A stretch of DNA of 64,000 nucleotides from Roseovarius sp. MMSF_3359 (GTDB lineage: Bacteria > Pseudomonadota > Alphaproteobacteria > Rhodobacterales > Rhodobacteraceae), in the NCBI RefSeq assembly GCF_030733385.1, contig NZ_JASHJC010000002.1, positions 62,001 through 126,000 on the forward strand, given 5' to 3'. Under the pieces are notes generated by a model. The model worked only from the letters and a program-made list of their open reading frames with translations, did no database searches and was not told where the DNA came from. Shown in pieces: positions 9,035-17,382 of the stretch. A program made the translations under genes and the position numbers. Position 1 is the stretch's first letter, and each line of letters opens with the position of its first letter.

Positions 9035-9724
9035 TCATTCGACGATGTCGATATCCAGAAGCCCGGATTTGAACATCAGCCCGGCCAGCACTCCGCCCAA
9101 AATCGGCGCAACGATGAAAAGCCAAAGCTGACTAAGCGCCGTGGCTCCGGCAAAAAGCGCCGGTCCGATGGAGCGGGCGGGATTGACCGACACACCGGTC
9201 ACGTTGATGCCCACGAGATGGATCACCACCAGCGCCAGGCCAATGGCCAGACCGGCCATGGCCGAGGGCGCGCCCGCCCCGGTCGAGCCGAGGATAACCA
9301 CGACGAAGAGGAACGTCGCCACCAGTTCGAAGATGAAAGCAGCGCCCATGGCGTATTCACCAAGATACCCCACGCCCCAGCCATTCTGTCCCAGGCCGTT
9401 TTCCGCAACCGAGTAATCCGCCTTGCCGCTGGCGATCATCAGCAGGACAAGCGCACCGGCGATGGCGCCCGCCACCTGCGCGGCAATATATTGCACCGCC
9501 TCGCCCATCTGCATCCGGCCCGCAACCACCGCACCCAGCGATACCGCCGGGTTGATATGACACCCAGACACGTGACCAATCCCATAGGCCATCCCGATCA
9601 GCGCGAGGCCAAAGGCAAAGCTGATCCCCATCAGGCCGATATCGCCCCCGGCGATCACCGCGGCACCACAGCCCAGCAGCACCAGGGTGAATGTACCGAT
9701 GAACTCGGCAATCATCTTCTTCAT
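9035..9724 (-). CDS. aqpZ: Aquaporin Z-like water channel
   Basis: A 229-residue inner-membrane channel with six predicted helices. Both NPA boxes are present (SGCHINPAVSLG near residue 65 and VNPARSIGPA near 185). The narrow-pore residues, His in loop B context and Arg after the second NPA, suggest a water-selective AqpZ rather than a glycerol facilitator. Start ATG 9724 with GGAG upstream. Confidence 0.94.
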   Translation of the reverse strand: MKKMIAEFIGTFTLVLLGCGAAVIAGGDIGLMGISFAFGLALIGMAYGIGHVSGCHINPAVSLGAVVAGRMQMGEAVQYIAAQVAGAIAGALVLLMIASGKADYSVAENGLGQNGWGVGYLGEYAMGAAFIFELVATFLFVVVILGSTGAGAPSAMAGLAIGLALVVIHLVGINVTGVSVNPARSIGPALFAGATALSQLWLFIVAPILGGVLAGLMFKSGLLDIDIVE

Positions 9725-9840
9725 GTTCTGTCTCCTCCATCGGGCAGGAATTAGCCCGGGTTCCGTGGCAGGAGTTGAACATGGTGAGGACGCCCCGGGT
9801 CACGGGGAAAATTCTGCGTCTTTCGTCGCTTATGCGAGGG

Positions 9841-10512
9841 TCAGGTGACCTTGTCGCGGTTCGTGGGCAGCAGGAAGATCGACACGGTCAGAAGCGCAAA
9901 CACACATTCATAGACCTCCCATACCCGATCCACATCGAAGGCATCAATGATGGCCACGATGATGCTGCCGATTAGGGCAATGGCCGCATGACGCAGACCG
10001 GGGACCGGAATCGCCATTGCATCAGCGGTCTTCCGCACCCAACCAACGCGGGGATAGAGCAGCGGCAAGACGACGAGGTAGAGCAGGATCACGATGGTCA
10101 GGACAGGACCGAAGAGATGTTTGGTCAGCGCAACCCCACCAAATTCGATATTGTGAAGGGTGGTTTCGTCCTGACGGTTGATCGCTTTCATCGCCTCGCT
10201 GGTTTCCCAGCCGAAGATGCGCTGACCCCATGAGATTTCCTCGCCCGCGCCAAAGAAAAAAAGCAAGGAATAGAAAAAAGTCAGTGATACGGCCAGCGTC
10301 CCGGCCCGCCCCTTGATCGACAGCCCGTTTCGGAAAAGGACAATGCTGGAGATCAGCAACGCAATGGCGGTCCCGTACTCGACAACGCCATCTTCGGCGG
10401 CGAATTTCAGCGCGAAATAGATCTTGTCCCACATCGCGATACCGATGGTCAGCATCAAGACAGTGATGATCGTCGACATCAGGGCGCGGTCGATATTTTC
10501 CAGCTTTGACAT
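9841..10512 (-). CDS. Uncharacterised multi-pass membrane protein
   Basis: A 223-residue protein with about six or seven hydrophobic segments. Between them is a conserved-looking loop, GAGEEISWGQRIFGWET followed by NRQDETTLHN, which I have the impression of seeing in other marine bacterial membrane proteins of unknown function. The acidic and amide-rich loop could form a catalytic or ligand site at the membrane face. No domain with a known reaction is recognised. Confidence 0.8.
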   Translation of the reverse strand: MSKLENIDRALMSTIITVLMLTIGIAMWDKIYFALKFAAEDGVVEYGTAIALLISSIVLFRNGLSIKGRAGTLAVSLTFFYSLLFFFGAGEEISWGQRIFGWETSEAMKAINRQDETTLHNIEFGGVALTKHLFGPVLTIVILLYLVVLPLLYPRVGWVRKTADAMAIPVPGLRHAAIALIGSIIVAIIDAFDVDRVWEVYECVFALLTVSIFLLPTNRDKVT

Positions 10513-10792
10513 CAGGTACCTTTTCGCGTGGCGCGTGATCGTGCGGTCCAGATAAGTGAGCCGAACCGTGGCATCAAGCTATAACGCCAAATGCCGATGC
10601 CCCGAGCAAAAAATGCCGCTTTTGAACCGGTTCGTCGCGCTTGTGGCACAGTCGCCCTCGCCACCACGTGCAGAATGGCGACATCGGGACGCTGTTGAGT
10701 TCTGAAATACCTCATTATGTATATTGTCATCCGACCCCGCATCGGCTGTAGTTCAGGCTGATTTCTTTGAAACCCAATGTTGAAGGCAACAC
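10513..10792. other. Upstream region of the molybdenum hydroxylase operon
   Basis: This 280-bp divergent gap separates the membrane-protein gene from the hydroxylase operon. A weak sigma70-like pair is visible on the plus strand, TTGAGT at 10695-10700 and TATATT at 10720-10725, though the spacing of 19 is long. No operator or RNA gene was recognised. Confidence 0.3.
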
Positions 10793-11656
10793 ATGCAGTA
10801 TCTTGCACCCACAACAGTCGAAGAAGCGGTCAGCGCCCTGGCCTCACATTCCGGCGATTGCAGAATTCTGGCCGGAGGCACGGACCTCCTGGTGCGGATG
10901 AGGTCGGATATGGCCGATCCTGACGCGGTGGTCGACCTCAAGCGGATCGACGCGATGAAGCAGATCACCCCCGAGGATGGCGGATGGCGGATTGGCGCCG
11001 CCGTGTCCGGCGCCGAGATGGGCGAACATGCGGATCTGGTTGCCGATTGGCCCGGTGTGGTCGAGGCCACGAACCTCATCGGCTCGACCCAGATTCAGGG
11101 GCGCTGCACCATGGCTGGTAACCTCTGCAACGCCTCGCCTGCCGCCGACAGCGTTCCGGCCATGGTGGCCGCAGGGGCCGTGGCGCGGGTGGTCGGGCCG
11201 GACGGCACACGGGTTGTCCCGGTCGAGGAGATCCCGACCGCGCCCGGCAGGACCTCGCTCGAAAAAGGCGAGCTGGTCGATGCGATTATCCTCCCCGAAC
11301 GTGGTGCGCGCGGCGGCGATGCCTACCTGCGTTTCATTCCACGGACCGAGATGGACATCGCGGTTGTCGGCTGCGGCGTGTCATTGACACTGGACGATGA
11401 CGGCACATGCACGGCGGCGCGCGTGGCACTGGGCGCAGTGGCCCCAACGGTGATCGTCGTCCCCGAAGCCGCCGACGCCCTGATCGGCACCAAGGTTGAC
11501 GATGCGGCGCTCGACGCGCTGTCAGCGGCCTGCTCGGCCGCGGCAAAACCAATTGATGACAAGCGCGGCACCGTTGATTTCCGCGTCCATGTGGCCGGTG
11601 TGCTGGCCAAGCGCGCCGCCGTCATCGCCAAGAAACGCGCAGGAGGTGCGGCATGA
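10793..11656 (+). CDS. Molybdenum hydroxylase FAD-binding subunit (CoxM-like)
   Basis: A 287-residue medium subunit of a xanthine-dehydrogenase-family enzyme. It binds FAD and passes electrons from the iron-sulfur subunit to the acceptor. The two FAD-binding motifs of the family are present as RILAGGTDLLVRMR (about residues 23-36) and IGSTQIQGRCTMAGNLCNASPAAD (about residues 91-115). It is first in an M-S-L operon and overlaps the small-subunit gene by ATGA. Confidence 0.92.
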   Translation: MQYLAPTTVEEAVSALASHSGDCRILAGGTDLLVRMRSDMADPDAVVDLKRIDAMKQITPEDGGWRIGAAVSGAEMGEHADLVADWPGVVEATNLIGSTQIQGRCTMAGNLCNASPAADSVPAMVAAGAVARVVGPDGTRVVPVEEIPTAPGRTSLEKGELVDAIILPERGARGGDAYLRFIPRTEMDIAVVGCGVSLTLDDDGTCTAARVALGAVAPTVIVVPEAADALIGTKVDDAALDALSAACSAAAKPIDDKRGTVDFRVHVAGVLAKRAAVIAKKRAGGAA

Positions 11657-12132
11657 GCAAGATCCATGTAACCACATCGGTCAATGGCGACCCGACCGAA
11701 TTTCTGTGCGAGGCGGATGAAACCCTGCTGGATGCGCTGCGCGACCGGTTGGGCATGACCGGCTCCAAGGAGGGTTGCGGCACGGGCGATTGCGGTGCGT
11801 GTTCCGTCACCGTCGATGGCCGTCTGGTCTGTTCCTGCCTGATGCTGGGCGCCGAGGCCGAGGGCCGCGAGATCGGCACCATCGAAGGCATGGCCGAGGG
11901 CGATACGCTCCACCCGCTGCAACGCAAGTTTATCGAACATGCGGCGCTGCAATGCGGGATCTGCACCCCCGGCCTTCTGGTCGCGGCCAAATCCCTGCTG
12001 GAGAAACACCCGGACCCGACCGAAGAAGAAGCCCGGTACTGGCTGGCGGGGAACCTCTGCCGCTGCACCGGCTATGACAAGATCATCCGCGCCGTCATGG
12101 ACGCGGCACAGGAAATGCGGGAGGCGTCGTAA
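11653..12132 (+). CDS. Molybdenum hydroxylase [2Fe-2S] subunit (CoxS-like)
   Basis: A 159-residue small subunit with two iron-sulfur clusters. The plant-ferredoxin cluster uses cysteines in GCGTGDCGACSVTVDG and the following CSC. The alpha-helical cluster uses QCGICTPG and NLCRCTGYDKI. It links the molybdenum site of the large subunit to the FAD subunit. The ORF overlaps the genes on both sides (ATGA upstream, TAATG downstream), implying coupled translation. Confidence 0.95.
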   Translation: MSKIHVTTSVNGDPTEFLCEADETLLDALRDRLGMTGSKEGCGTGDCGACSVTVDGRLVCSCLMLGAEAEGREIGTIEGMAEGDTLHPLQRKFIEHAALQCGICTPGLLVAAKSLLEKHPDPTEEEARYWLAGNLCRCTGYDKIIRAVMDAAQEMREAS

Positions 12133-14384
12133 TGGCACTGGATGACAAACAGCAATACCAGACACGCGAATTCAAGGTCGTCGGCACACGGGTGAAACGC
12201 CCCGATGGTGTCGACAAGGTCACCGGCAAGGCCCGTTTCGGCGCAGATATGAGCGCGCCGGGCATGTTGATCGCCCGCGTGTTGCGCAGCCCCCACGCCC
12301 ATGCGCGGATCAACTCCATAGACACCTCCGCCGCCGAGGCGCTGCCCGGGGTGCATGCGGTCGTGACCCGTGCGGATTTCAACGAAATCACCGACGATGA
12401 TTTCACCGCCGATATCCTCGACAATTGCATGGCCGGCGACAAGGCGCTTTATGATGGTCATGCCGTCGCTGCCGTCGCCGCCAATTCGCCGGCGGTGGCC
12501 AAGGCCGCGCTCAAGCTCATCAAGGTCGACTACGATTTGCTGCCCCATGTTACGGATGTCGACGCGGCGATGGCCAAGGACGCGCCTGTCCTCCACGAAG
12601 GCCGGACCAACGAATCCGTTCCCGATGGCATGTCGCCCAACGTGCTGGCGCGCTATGAGTTTGGCCATGGCGATATCGAGGCCGGCCTGGCCAAGGCCGA
12701 CCGGGTGATCGAACGCACCTACAAGACCGAAGCCACGCATCAGGGCTATATCGAACCCCATGCCTGCCTCGCGTCCATGGGCCCCGACGGGCAGGCCGAT
12801 CTGTGGTGCTGTACCCAAGGCCACTACATGGTCCGCAACACCTGCGCGACGATCATGGGGCTGGAGCAGGGACAGCTGCGCGTCACCGCGTCGGAAATCG
12901 GCGGCGGGTTCGGCGGCAAGACAACCGTGTTCCTCGAACCGGTCGCTTTGGCGCTGTCCAAGAAGACCGGGCGTCCGGTCAAGATGGTCATGAGCCGCTC
13001 GGAAGTGCTGCGCGCGACGGGGCCGACGGCGTCGAGCTCCATCGACGTGCGCATTGGCATGACCAAAGATGGCCGCATCACCGCCGCCTTCGCCGAACTG
13101 CGCTATCAGGGTGGCGCCTATCCCGGCTCGCCGGTTGAATTCGGGTCGATGTCGGCCTTTGCGCCCTATGATCTGGAAAACGTGAAAACCGTTGGCTGGG
13201 ATGTGGTCACGAACCGCCCGAAACAGGCCGCGTACCGCGCCCCGGGCGCGCCGATGGCGGCCTATGCGGTCGAAAGCGCGATTGACGAGTTGGCCAAGGG
13301 GTTCGACCTTGACCCGCTTGCAGTGCGGCTCAAGAACGCTGCGCGTGAAGGCACCAAGGCGAGCTACGGCCCGACCTTCCCGGCGATCGGCCTCGAGGCC
13401 ACGTTGCGCGCAGCCAAGGACCACCCACACTGGACGGCGCCCTTGGGCGAAAACCAGGGGCGCGGCGTGGCCTGCGGCTTCTGGTTCAACTTCGGCGGGG
13501 ATACCTGCGTGACGCTCAATATCACGCCCGACGGCACCGTGACCGTGTCCGAAGGCAACCCGGATATCGGCGGCTCGCGCGCGTCCATGTCGATGATGGC
13601 CGCCGAAGAGCTGGGCATCCCCTATGAGCAGGTCCGCACCATTGTGGCCGACACCGGATCACTGGGCCAGAACGAGGTGACCGACGGCAGCCGCGTGACC
13701 TTTGCCGTGGGCCTAGCCACGATCGAGGCCGCCCGCGCCGCCAAGCGCGAAATGTGCAAACGCGCGGCCATGGTCTGGGGCATCGAGGAAGACGCCGTGA
13801 AATGGGAAGATGGCGCGGCCCACCCCGCCGGGGAAAACGCCGGGAAGCACCCGCCCATGACGCTCAAGGACATTGCCGCTGTGGCGTCCAATACCGGTGG
13901 GCCGATTGCCGGCCATCACGAGGCCAACCCCGAAGGCGCGGGCGTGAGCTTTGCCACCCATATGGTCGATACCGAGGTGGACCCCGACACCGGTGCGGTC
14001 AAGATCCTGCGCTACACCGTGTTCCAGGATGCAGGCAAAGCCGTGCATCCCGATTATGTCGAAGGGCAGTTCCAGGGGGGTGCTGTGCAAGGCATCGGCT
14101 GGGCGCTCAATGAGGAATATATCTATGGCGATGATGGGGTCCTGCAAAACGCGGGCTTCCTCGATTACCGCATTCCGGTAGCGTCCGATCTGCCGATGAT
14201 CGACACGGTGATCCTCGAAATCCCGAACCCGGGCCATCCTTACGGGGTGCGCGGTGTGGGCGAGACGTCGATCGTGCCGCCGCTAGCAGCGGTGTCCAAC
14301 TCGGTCTCCGAGGCGGCGGGCGTCCGGTTGACGCAATTGCCGATGTCGCCGCCCAAGGTGCTGAGCGCGCTGCACAGCAAGTAG
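12132..14384 (+). CDS. Molybdenum hydroxylase large subunit (xanthine dehydrogenase family, not CO dehydrogenase)
   Basis: A 750-residue catalytic subunit that holds molybdopterin cytosine dinucleotide. The glycine-rich FGGK segment (near residue 257) and the catalytic Glu in VRGVGETS (Glu about 711) are conserved. The active-site loop at residues 367-374 reads AYRAPGAP. Form I CO dehydrogenase has AYRCSFR, with the copper-binding Cys, and form II has AYRGAGR, so this enzyme should hydroxylate an aldehyde, purine or aromatic heterocycle instead of CO. The substrate cannot be assigned; neighbours give only a MoaD-like protein downstream. Confidence 0.9.
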   Translation: MALDDKQQYQTREFKVVGTRVKRPDGVDKVTGKARFGADMSAPGMLIARVLRSPHAHARINSIDTSAAEALPGVHAVVTRADFNEITDDDFTADILDNCMAGDKALYDGHAVAAVAANSPAVAKAALKLIKVDYDLLPHVTDVDAAMAKDAPVLHEGRTNESVPDGMSPNVLARYEFGHGDIEAGLAKADRVIERTYKTEATHQGYIEPHACLASMGPDGQADLWCCTQGHYMVRNTCATIMGLEQGQLRVTASEIGGGFGGKTTVFLEPVALALSKKTGRPVKMVMSRSEVLRATGPTASSSIDVRIGMTKDGRITAAFAELRYQGGAYPGSPVEFGSMSAFAPYDLENVKTVGWDVVTNRPKQAAYRAPGAPMAAYAVESAIDELAKGFDLDPLAVRLKNAAREGTKASYGPTFPAIGLEATLRAAKDHPHWTAPLGENQGRGVACGFWFNFGGDTCVTLNITPDGTVTVSEGNPDIGGSRASMSMMAAEELGIPYEQVRTIVADTGSLGQNEVTDGSRVTFAVGLATIEAARAAKREMCKRAAMVWGIEEDAVKWEDGAAHPAGENAGKHPPMTLKDIAAVASNTGGPIAGHHEANPEGAGVSFATHMVDTEVDPDTGAVKILRYTVFQDAGKAVHPDYVEGQFQGGAVQGIGWALNEEYIYGDDGVLQNAGFLDYRIPVASDLPMIDTVILEIPNPGHPYGVRGVGETSIVPPLAAVSNSVSEAAGVRLTQLPMSPPKVLSALHSK

Positions 14385-14399
14385 GAAAGGTCGCAAGCG

Positions 14400-14645
14400 A
14401 TGGTCCAGGTCAAGATTTGGGGCTCGCTTGCCGCCATGACCGACGATCAGACGGAGATCGAGATCGAGGCCTCCACCTTGCGCGAATTGCTGGACGGGCT
14501 GGCCGGGAAGTATCCCGGCCTCAAGCCCCAGCTTGACCGGGGGGTCTCCGTCGCCATTGACGGGCGGGTCTATAACGACGGCTGGTTTACACCGATCAAA
14601 CCCGACAGCGAAGTTGTCCTTCTGGCGCGCCTCAAGGGCGGCTGA
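14400..14645 (+). CDS. MoaD/ThiS-like sulfur carrier protein
   Basis: An 81-residue ubiquitin-fold protein that ends in Gly-Gly (LLARLKGG), the feature that allows adenylation and thiocarboxylation by an E1-like enzyme such as MoeB. It starts 15 bp after the large subunit of the molybdenum hydroxylase and is probably co-transcribed. The SLAAMTDDQTEIEIEA and LDGLAGKYPGLK segments fit MoaD-like proteins, but the sequence diverges from housekeeping MoaD. No MoaE is adjacent. It may be a dedicated carrier for this enzyme or its cofactor. Confidence 0.85.
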   Translation: MVQVKIWGSLAAMTDDQTEIEIEASTLRELLDGLAGKYPGLKPQLDRGVSVAIDGRVYNDGWFTPIKPDSEVVLLARLKGG

Positions 14646-15123
14646 TCCGGGCATGGTCCCGGGATCCCATTAACCCTTTGTTAAGGCCCCGGATGTTAAC
14701 AAAGGGTTACGCTGGTTTGCCCTGTCAGGTTTTCGGATTTCTTGTTGTCACCGGTCACCCAGACGGCGCAGACCAGCACGAGTTTCTGGCCCGTGCGAAA
14801 AAAGATCACGCAAACGGCTGACAAAAAACGAGCGTTGCAACGCGCCTAGGGAAAGCATGTTGCAACGCTACAGATAAGATGCCCCTTGGTTAAACGCGCT
14901 CGTGGTCGAACTTGGGATGGTGGGACACGACAAGCAGCCAAATAAACGCCGGGGCAATTATATTACTCGTAAACACACTTCTTCGAATAATGTTCGAAAC
15001 TCGGTACACAACAATATTCCTATTCTGTCTCTTTTCGGCGGAACTGTGAATGCGCGTATTTGCCTATATCGGTCGATTTTTTCGCGCCTGAGCGCGATGA
15101 GCGGGCGCCTCCGGCGGGCCAAT
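14646..15123. other. Convergent intergenic region with two inverted repeats and an AT-rich patch
   Basis: A 478-bp gap between the MoaD-like gene and the 3' end of the membrane-protein gene. It holds a perfect 14-bp inverted repeat (TAACCCTTTGTTAA at 14671-14684 with its complement at 14696-14709), placed like a transcription terminator but without a T tract. A second pair, AGCGTTGCAAC (14831-14841) and GTTGCAACGCT (14859-14869), is operator-like; the left arm sits inside the palindrome GCGTTGCAACGC. From 14930 to 15070 the DNA is much richer in A and T than its surroundings. No convincing coding region is seen. Confidence 0.5.
14671..14709. terminator. Perfect 14-bp hairpin after the MoaD-like gene
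   Basis: The arms at 14671-14684 and 14696-14709 are exact complements around an 11-base spacer, starting 26 bases after the stop codon. There is no run of T after the stem, so termination is inferred from position only. A regulator-binding site is the alternative. Confidence 0.4.
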
Positions 15124-15783
15124 TCAATGCAGGCTGAGCAACGCGACACCGCCCACCAAAATGAGGCTGAGCGCCCAGACCAGATCGAGGTTGAACCAGC
15201 CTTTTGAGAGGAATTTCAAGCCAAGCCAGTGGTACACACCGGCCGCAAGCGCCCCCCCGGATACCGTCATGGCAAGCGTGTGCATCACCGCAACGACCAG
15301 CGCGATACCCGCATTGCTCTGCATTAGGTCATACGCCGCGGCATGCCCCGCATCAGTGTCCAGCGTCCCGCAGATACCGAGGTAGATCGGCACCAGCATC
15401 AGCCCCGCACCATGGGCCATCGCCGCCAGGAACGACCACAAGGCCAGGCGCCCCGGTGGCACGCGCGCCAGAAACCGCGGATGGCGCCGGTTGATGAGCA
15501 GATAAACCCCAAGCGCGATCACGAGGGTTGCCGCACCGATCTGTATCTCCCGCTGCCACTCGACCAGCCATAACAGGGTGGTGAACGGGAACAGAATGGC
15601 GGCCATGGCCATGAAATGCCCCAGGGCCAGCGCCAGCAGCGCCTTGTAGAGATTACCGTATTTCCGCTCCATCAACGCGGAGGAGACCGCGAGCGGCCAG
15701 CCCATGCCGGGATTGATCCCGTGGTAGATGCCAGAGGCAACAACGGCCCACCAAAGGGCCGCCGTCGTGTTCAAATCTGCCAC
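15124..15783 (-). CDS. Multi-pass membrane protein next to SBP56
   Basis: A 219-residue protein with about six transmembrane segments and several histidines at helix ends (IYHGINPGMGWPLA, ALGHFMAM, AMAHGAGLM, VMHTLAMT). The pattern is reminiscent of metal or small-solute transporters, but I cannot assign a family. It begins three bases after the SBP56 stop codon and is almost certainly co-expressed with it, so a role in metal supply or in handling the sulfur substrate or product is possible. Confidence 0.8.
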   Translation of the reverse strand: MADLNTTAALWWAVVASGIYHGINPGMGWPLAVSSALMERKYGNLYKALLALALGHFMAMAAILFPFTTLLWLVEWQREIQIGAATLVIALGVYLLINRRHPRFLARVPPGRLALWSFLAAMAHGAGLMLVPIYLGICGTLDTDAGHAAAYDLMQSNAGIALVVAVMHTLAMTVSGGALAAGVYHWLGLKFLSKGWFNLDLVWALSLILVGGVALLSLH

Positions 15784-15786
15784 GCC

Positions 15787-17187
15787 TCAGACGGACGGGT
15801 AGCAGAAGCTGTCGGTGGAGCAATCGCCGCCTTCCAGGCGGATCTGGTGGCTGCGATAGCCCTCGGGGAAATCGACCCAGAAATCCTTGTCGAGGGTCAA
15901 CCCGCCATCCTCGCCCACATTCGCCATGACCATCGCCGCGCCCCGGTCACCCGGGTAGAACTGATCGTCCCAGGTGGAGTAAAGCGAGTTGGTCCAGTAG
16001 ACGCGCTTGCCATCGCGGCTGATCTCGACCATCTGAGGACCATAGCCAAAGTCCTTGCCATTGGGGTGCTTGGTCTTGGCGACGATCCCGCCAATTTCAA
16101 CCTTGCCCGCCAGTTTCGGGTTCATTGGGTCCGAGACGTCATACTGGTGCATCTCGCCGAGGCCCCAGCAGGCGACATAGAGGAACTTGTCATCGAGGCT
16201 GAGGTCAATGTCTGTGACCAGCGGCGGCACCGCCTCGAATCCCTGCAATAGCGGCGGCAGGTCTTCCTTGGCGGCGGGAACCGGATCAATGGTGATCGTC
16301 TTCTTGGCTTCGAATGTGCCATCTTCCTTGCGCCACCAAGTGAAGATCGACCCTTGCAGGTTGGTCGTATCCACCACCACCCCGCAGAAGCCGTATTCCT
16401 TGGCCGGGTCATGGGCCGGGCGGATTTCCAGCGCCATCTGATGGTTTTCACCAAGGTCAATGGTCTGCATGTTCTTGCGGCCCCGCAAATCCCAGAAATG
16501 AATCGAATGACCGTATTTGTTGGAAAGCAGGTCCTCGGGCACCAGGCCGCCTTCAAACTGCGGCGGCAGCCCCCATTCGGAGCTGACCATGTAGTCGCGC
16601 GGCAGGTTCCACCAGAAATCGTAATGCTTGTCCTGCGCGCCCCGGTCCATCTCGTAACGGCCGAGGATATCGAAGGTCTCGCAATCCATGATGAAGATGC
16701 CGGGAGGGCCATCGGTGCCATCCTCGCCACCGCCGCCCAGGGTCGAGACATAGATGCCTTCGGGGCCACAATGGATCGTGTGGGGGCGGGAATAGCCGGT
16801 CTTGGCCATCAGTTCCTCGGGCTCGATGATCTTGTGGATCTTGGCCTTGAGCGGCTCCTTGACGTCGATGATGTAGATGCGGCTCGACCGGATGCCCGGG
16901 ATGATGAGGTAACGGCGCTCCAGAAACGCATGACCGGTCAGCGGCGATAGCGCCGAGGAGCAGGCATTCCAGCCGAAATGGTGAAATTCGTCGCCCTTGT
17001 TGGGCATGAAGAGGCTGTGCACGATCTCGCCATAGGTTTTCGATTTGGGGTCAACATCCACCACCGCAAGGCCATCGGGCTGCGAGCCATCGGGGCTCAG
17101 CATCAGGGTGAACGCCAGCGTCTCAGCGGGTGCCTGCATGGCGAGCTCGGGCGTGGCGTGGAATGTTGGGTCTGGTCTCAAATTCAT
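15787..17187 (-). CDS. SBP56 family protein, candidate methanethiol oxidase
   Basis: A 466-residue selenium-binding-protein-56 homologue. Bacterial SBP56 proteins studied so far (MtoX) oxidise methanethiol to formaldehyde, sulfide and peroxide and need copper. Histidine-rich segments expected near the metal site are present: GDEFHHFGWNAC (about residue 67), SRPHTIHCGPEG (about 134) and YGHSIHFWD (about 225). Unlike periplasmic MtoX I see no signal peptide. The start at 17187 has GGGAGGAG upstream. It leads a two-gene operon with the membrane protein. Methanethiol is a common DMSP breakdown product in roseobacters. Confidence 0.85.
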   Translation of the reverse strand: MNLRPDPTFHATPELAMQAPAETLAFTLMLSPDGSQPDGLAVVDVDPKSKTYGEIVHSLFMPNKGDEFHHFGWNACSSALSPLTGHAFLERRYLIIPGIRSSRIYIIDVKEPLKAKIHKIIEPEELMAKTGYSRPHTIHCGPEGIYVSTLGGGGEDGTDGPPGIFIMDCETFDILGRYEMDRGAQDKHYDFWWNLPRDYMVSSEWGLPPQFEGGLVPEDLLSNKYGHSIHFWDLRGRKNMQTIDLGENHQMALEIRPAHDPAKEYGFCGVVVDTTNLQGSIFTWWRKEDGTFEAKKTITIDPVPAAKEDLPPLLQGFEAVPPLVTDIDLSLDDKFLYVACWGLGEMHQYDVSDPMNPKLAGKVEIGGIVAKTKHPNGKDFGYGPQMVEISRDGKRVYWTNSLYSTWDDQFYPGDRGAAMVMANVGEDGGLTLDKDFWVDFPEGYRSHQIRLEGGDCSTDSFCYPSV

Positions 17188-17382
17188 ATGTCATCTCCTC
17201 CCAGGAAGCCGGAATTGGTTTGGTTTTATGAGGGCGTCCAGGGAAAAACTGGCACAGAATCAAATGTCAGACAATTGAATTTTTTCCGCCACCACTCCAA
17301 GAGCAGCGGAACGCCATTCCAGCCTTAAGTCAAATACTGGGAAAATCTTCAGGCCGACACGATCAAAGCCCGCCGCGCAGCA
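17188..17382 (-). promoter_or_regulatory. SBP56 upstream region with TGTCAGACA palindrome
   Basis: The 195 bp between the phn operon end and SBP56 contains TGTCAGACA (17265-17273), an odd palindrome of the sort bound by GntR/FCD regulators, about 78 bp before the SBP56 start codon. This is a positional guess; no regulator gene is adjacent. Confidence 0.3.

Noticed and set aside
12132..14384. Carbon monoxide dehydrogenase (coxL)
   Set aside because: The active-site loop is AYRAPGAP, with neither the form I nor the form II signature.
14902..15207. 101-codon plus-strand frame in the MoaD/membrane-protein gap
   Set aside because: It runs into the conserved membrane-protein gene on the other strand, has no ribosome site and no recognisable features.
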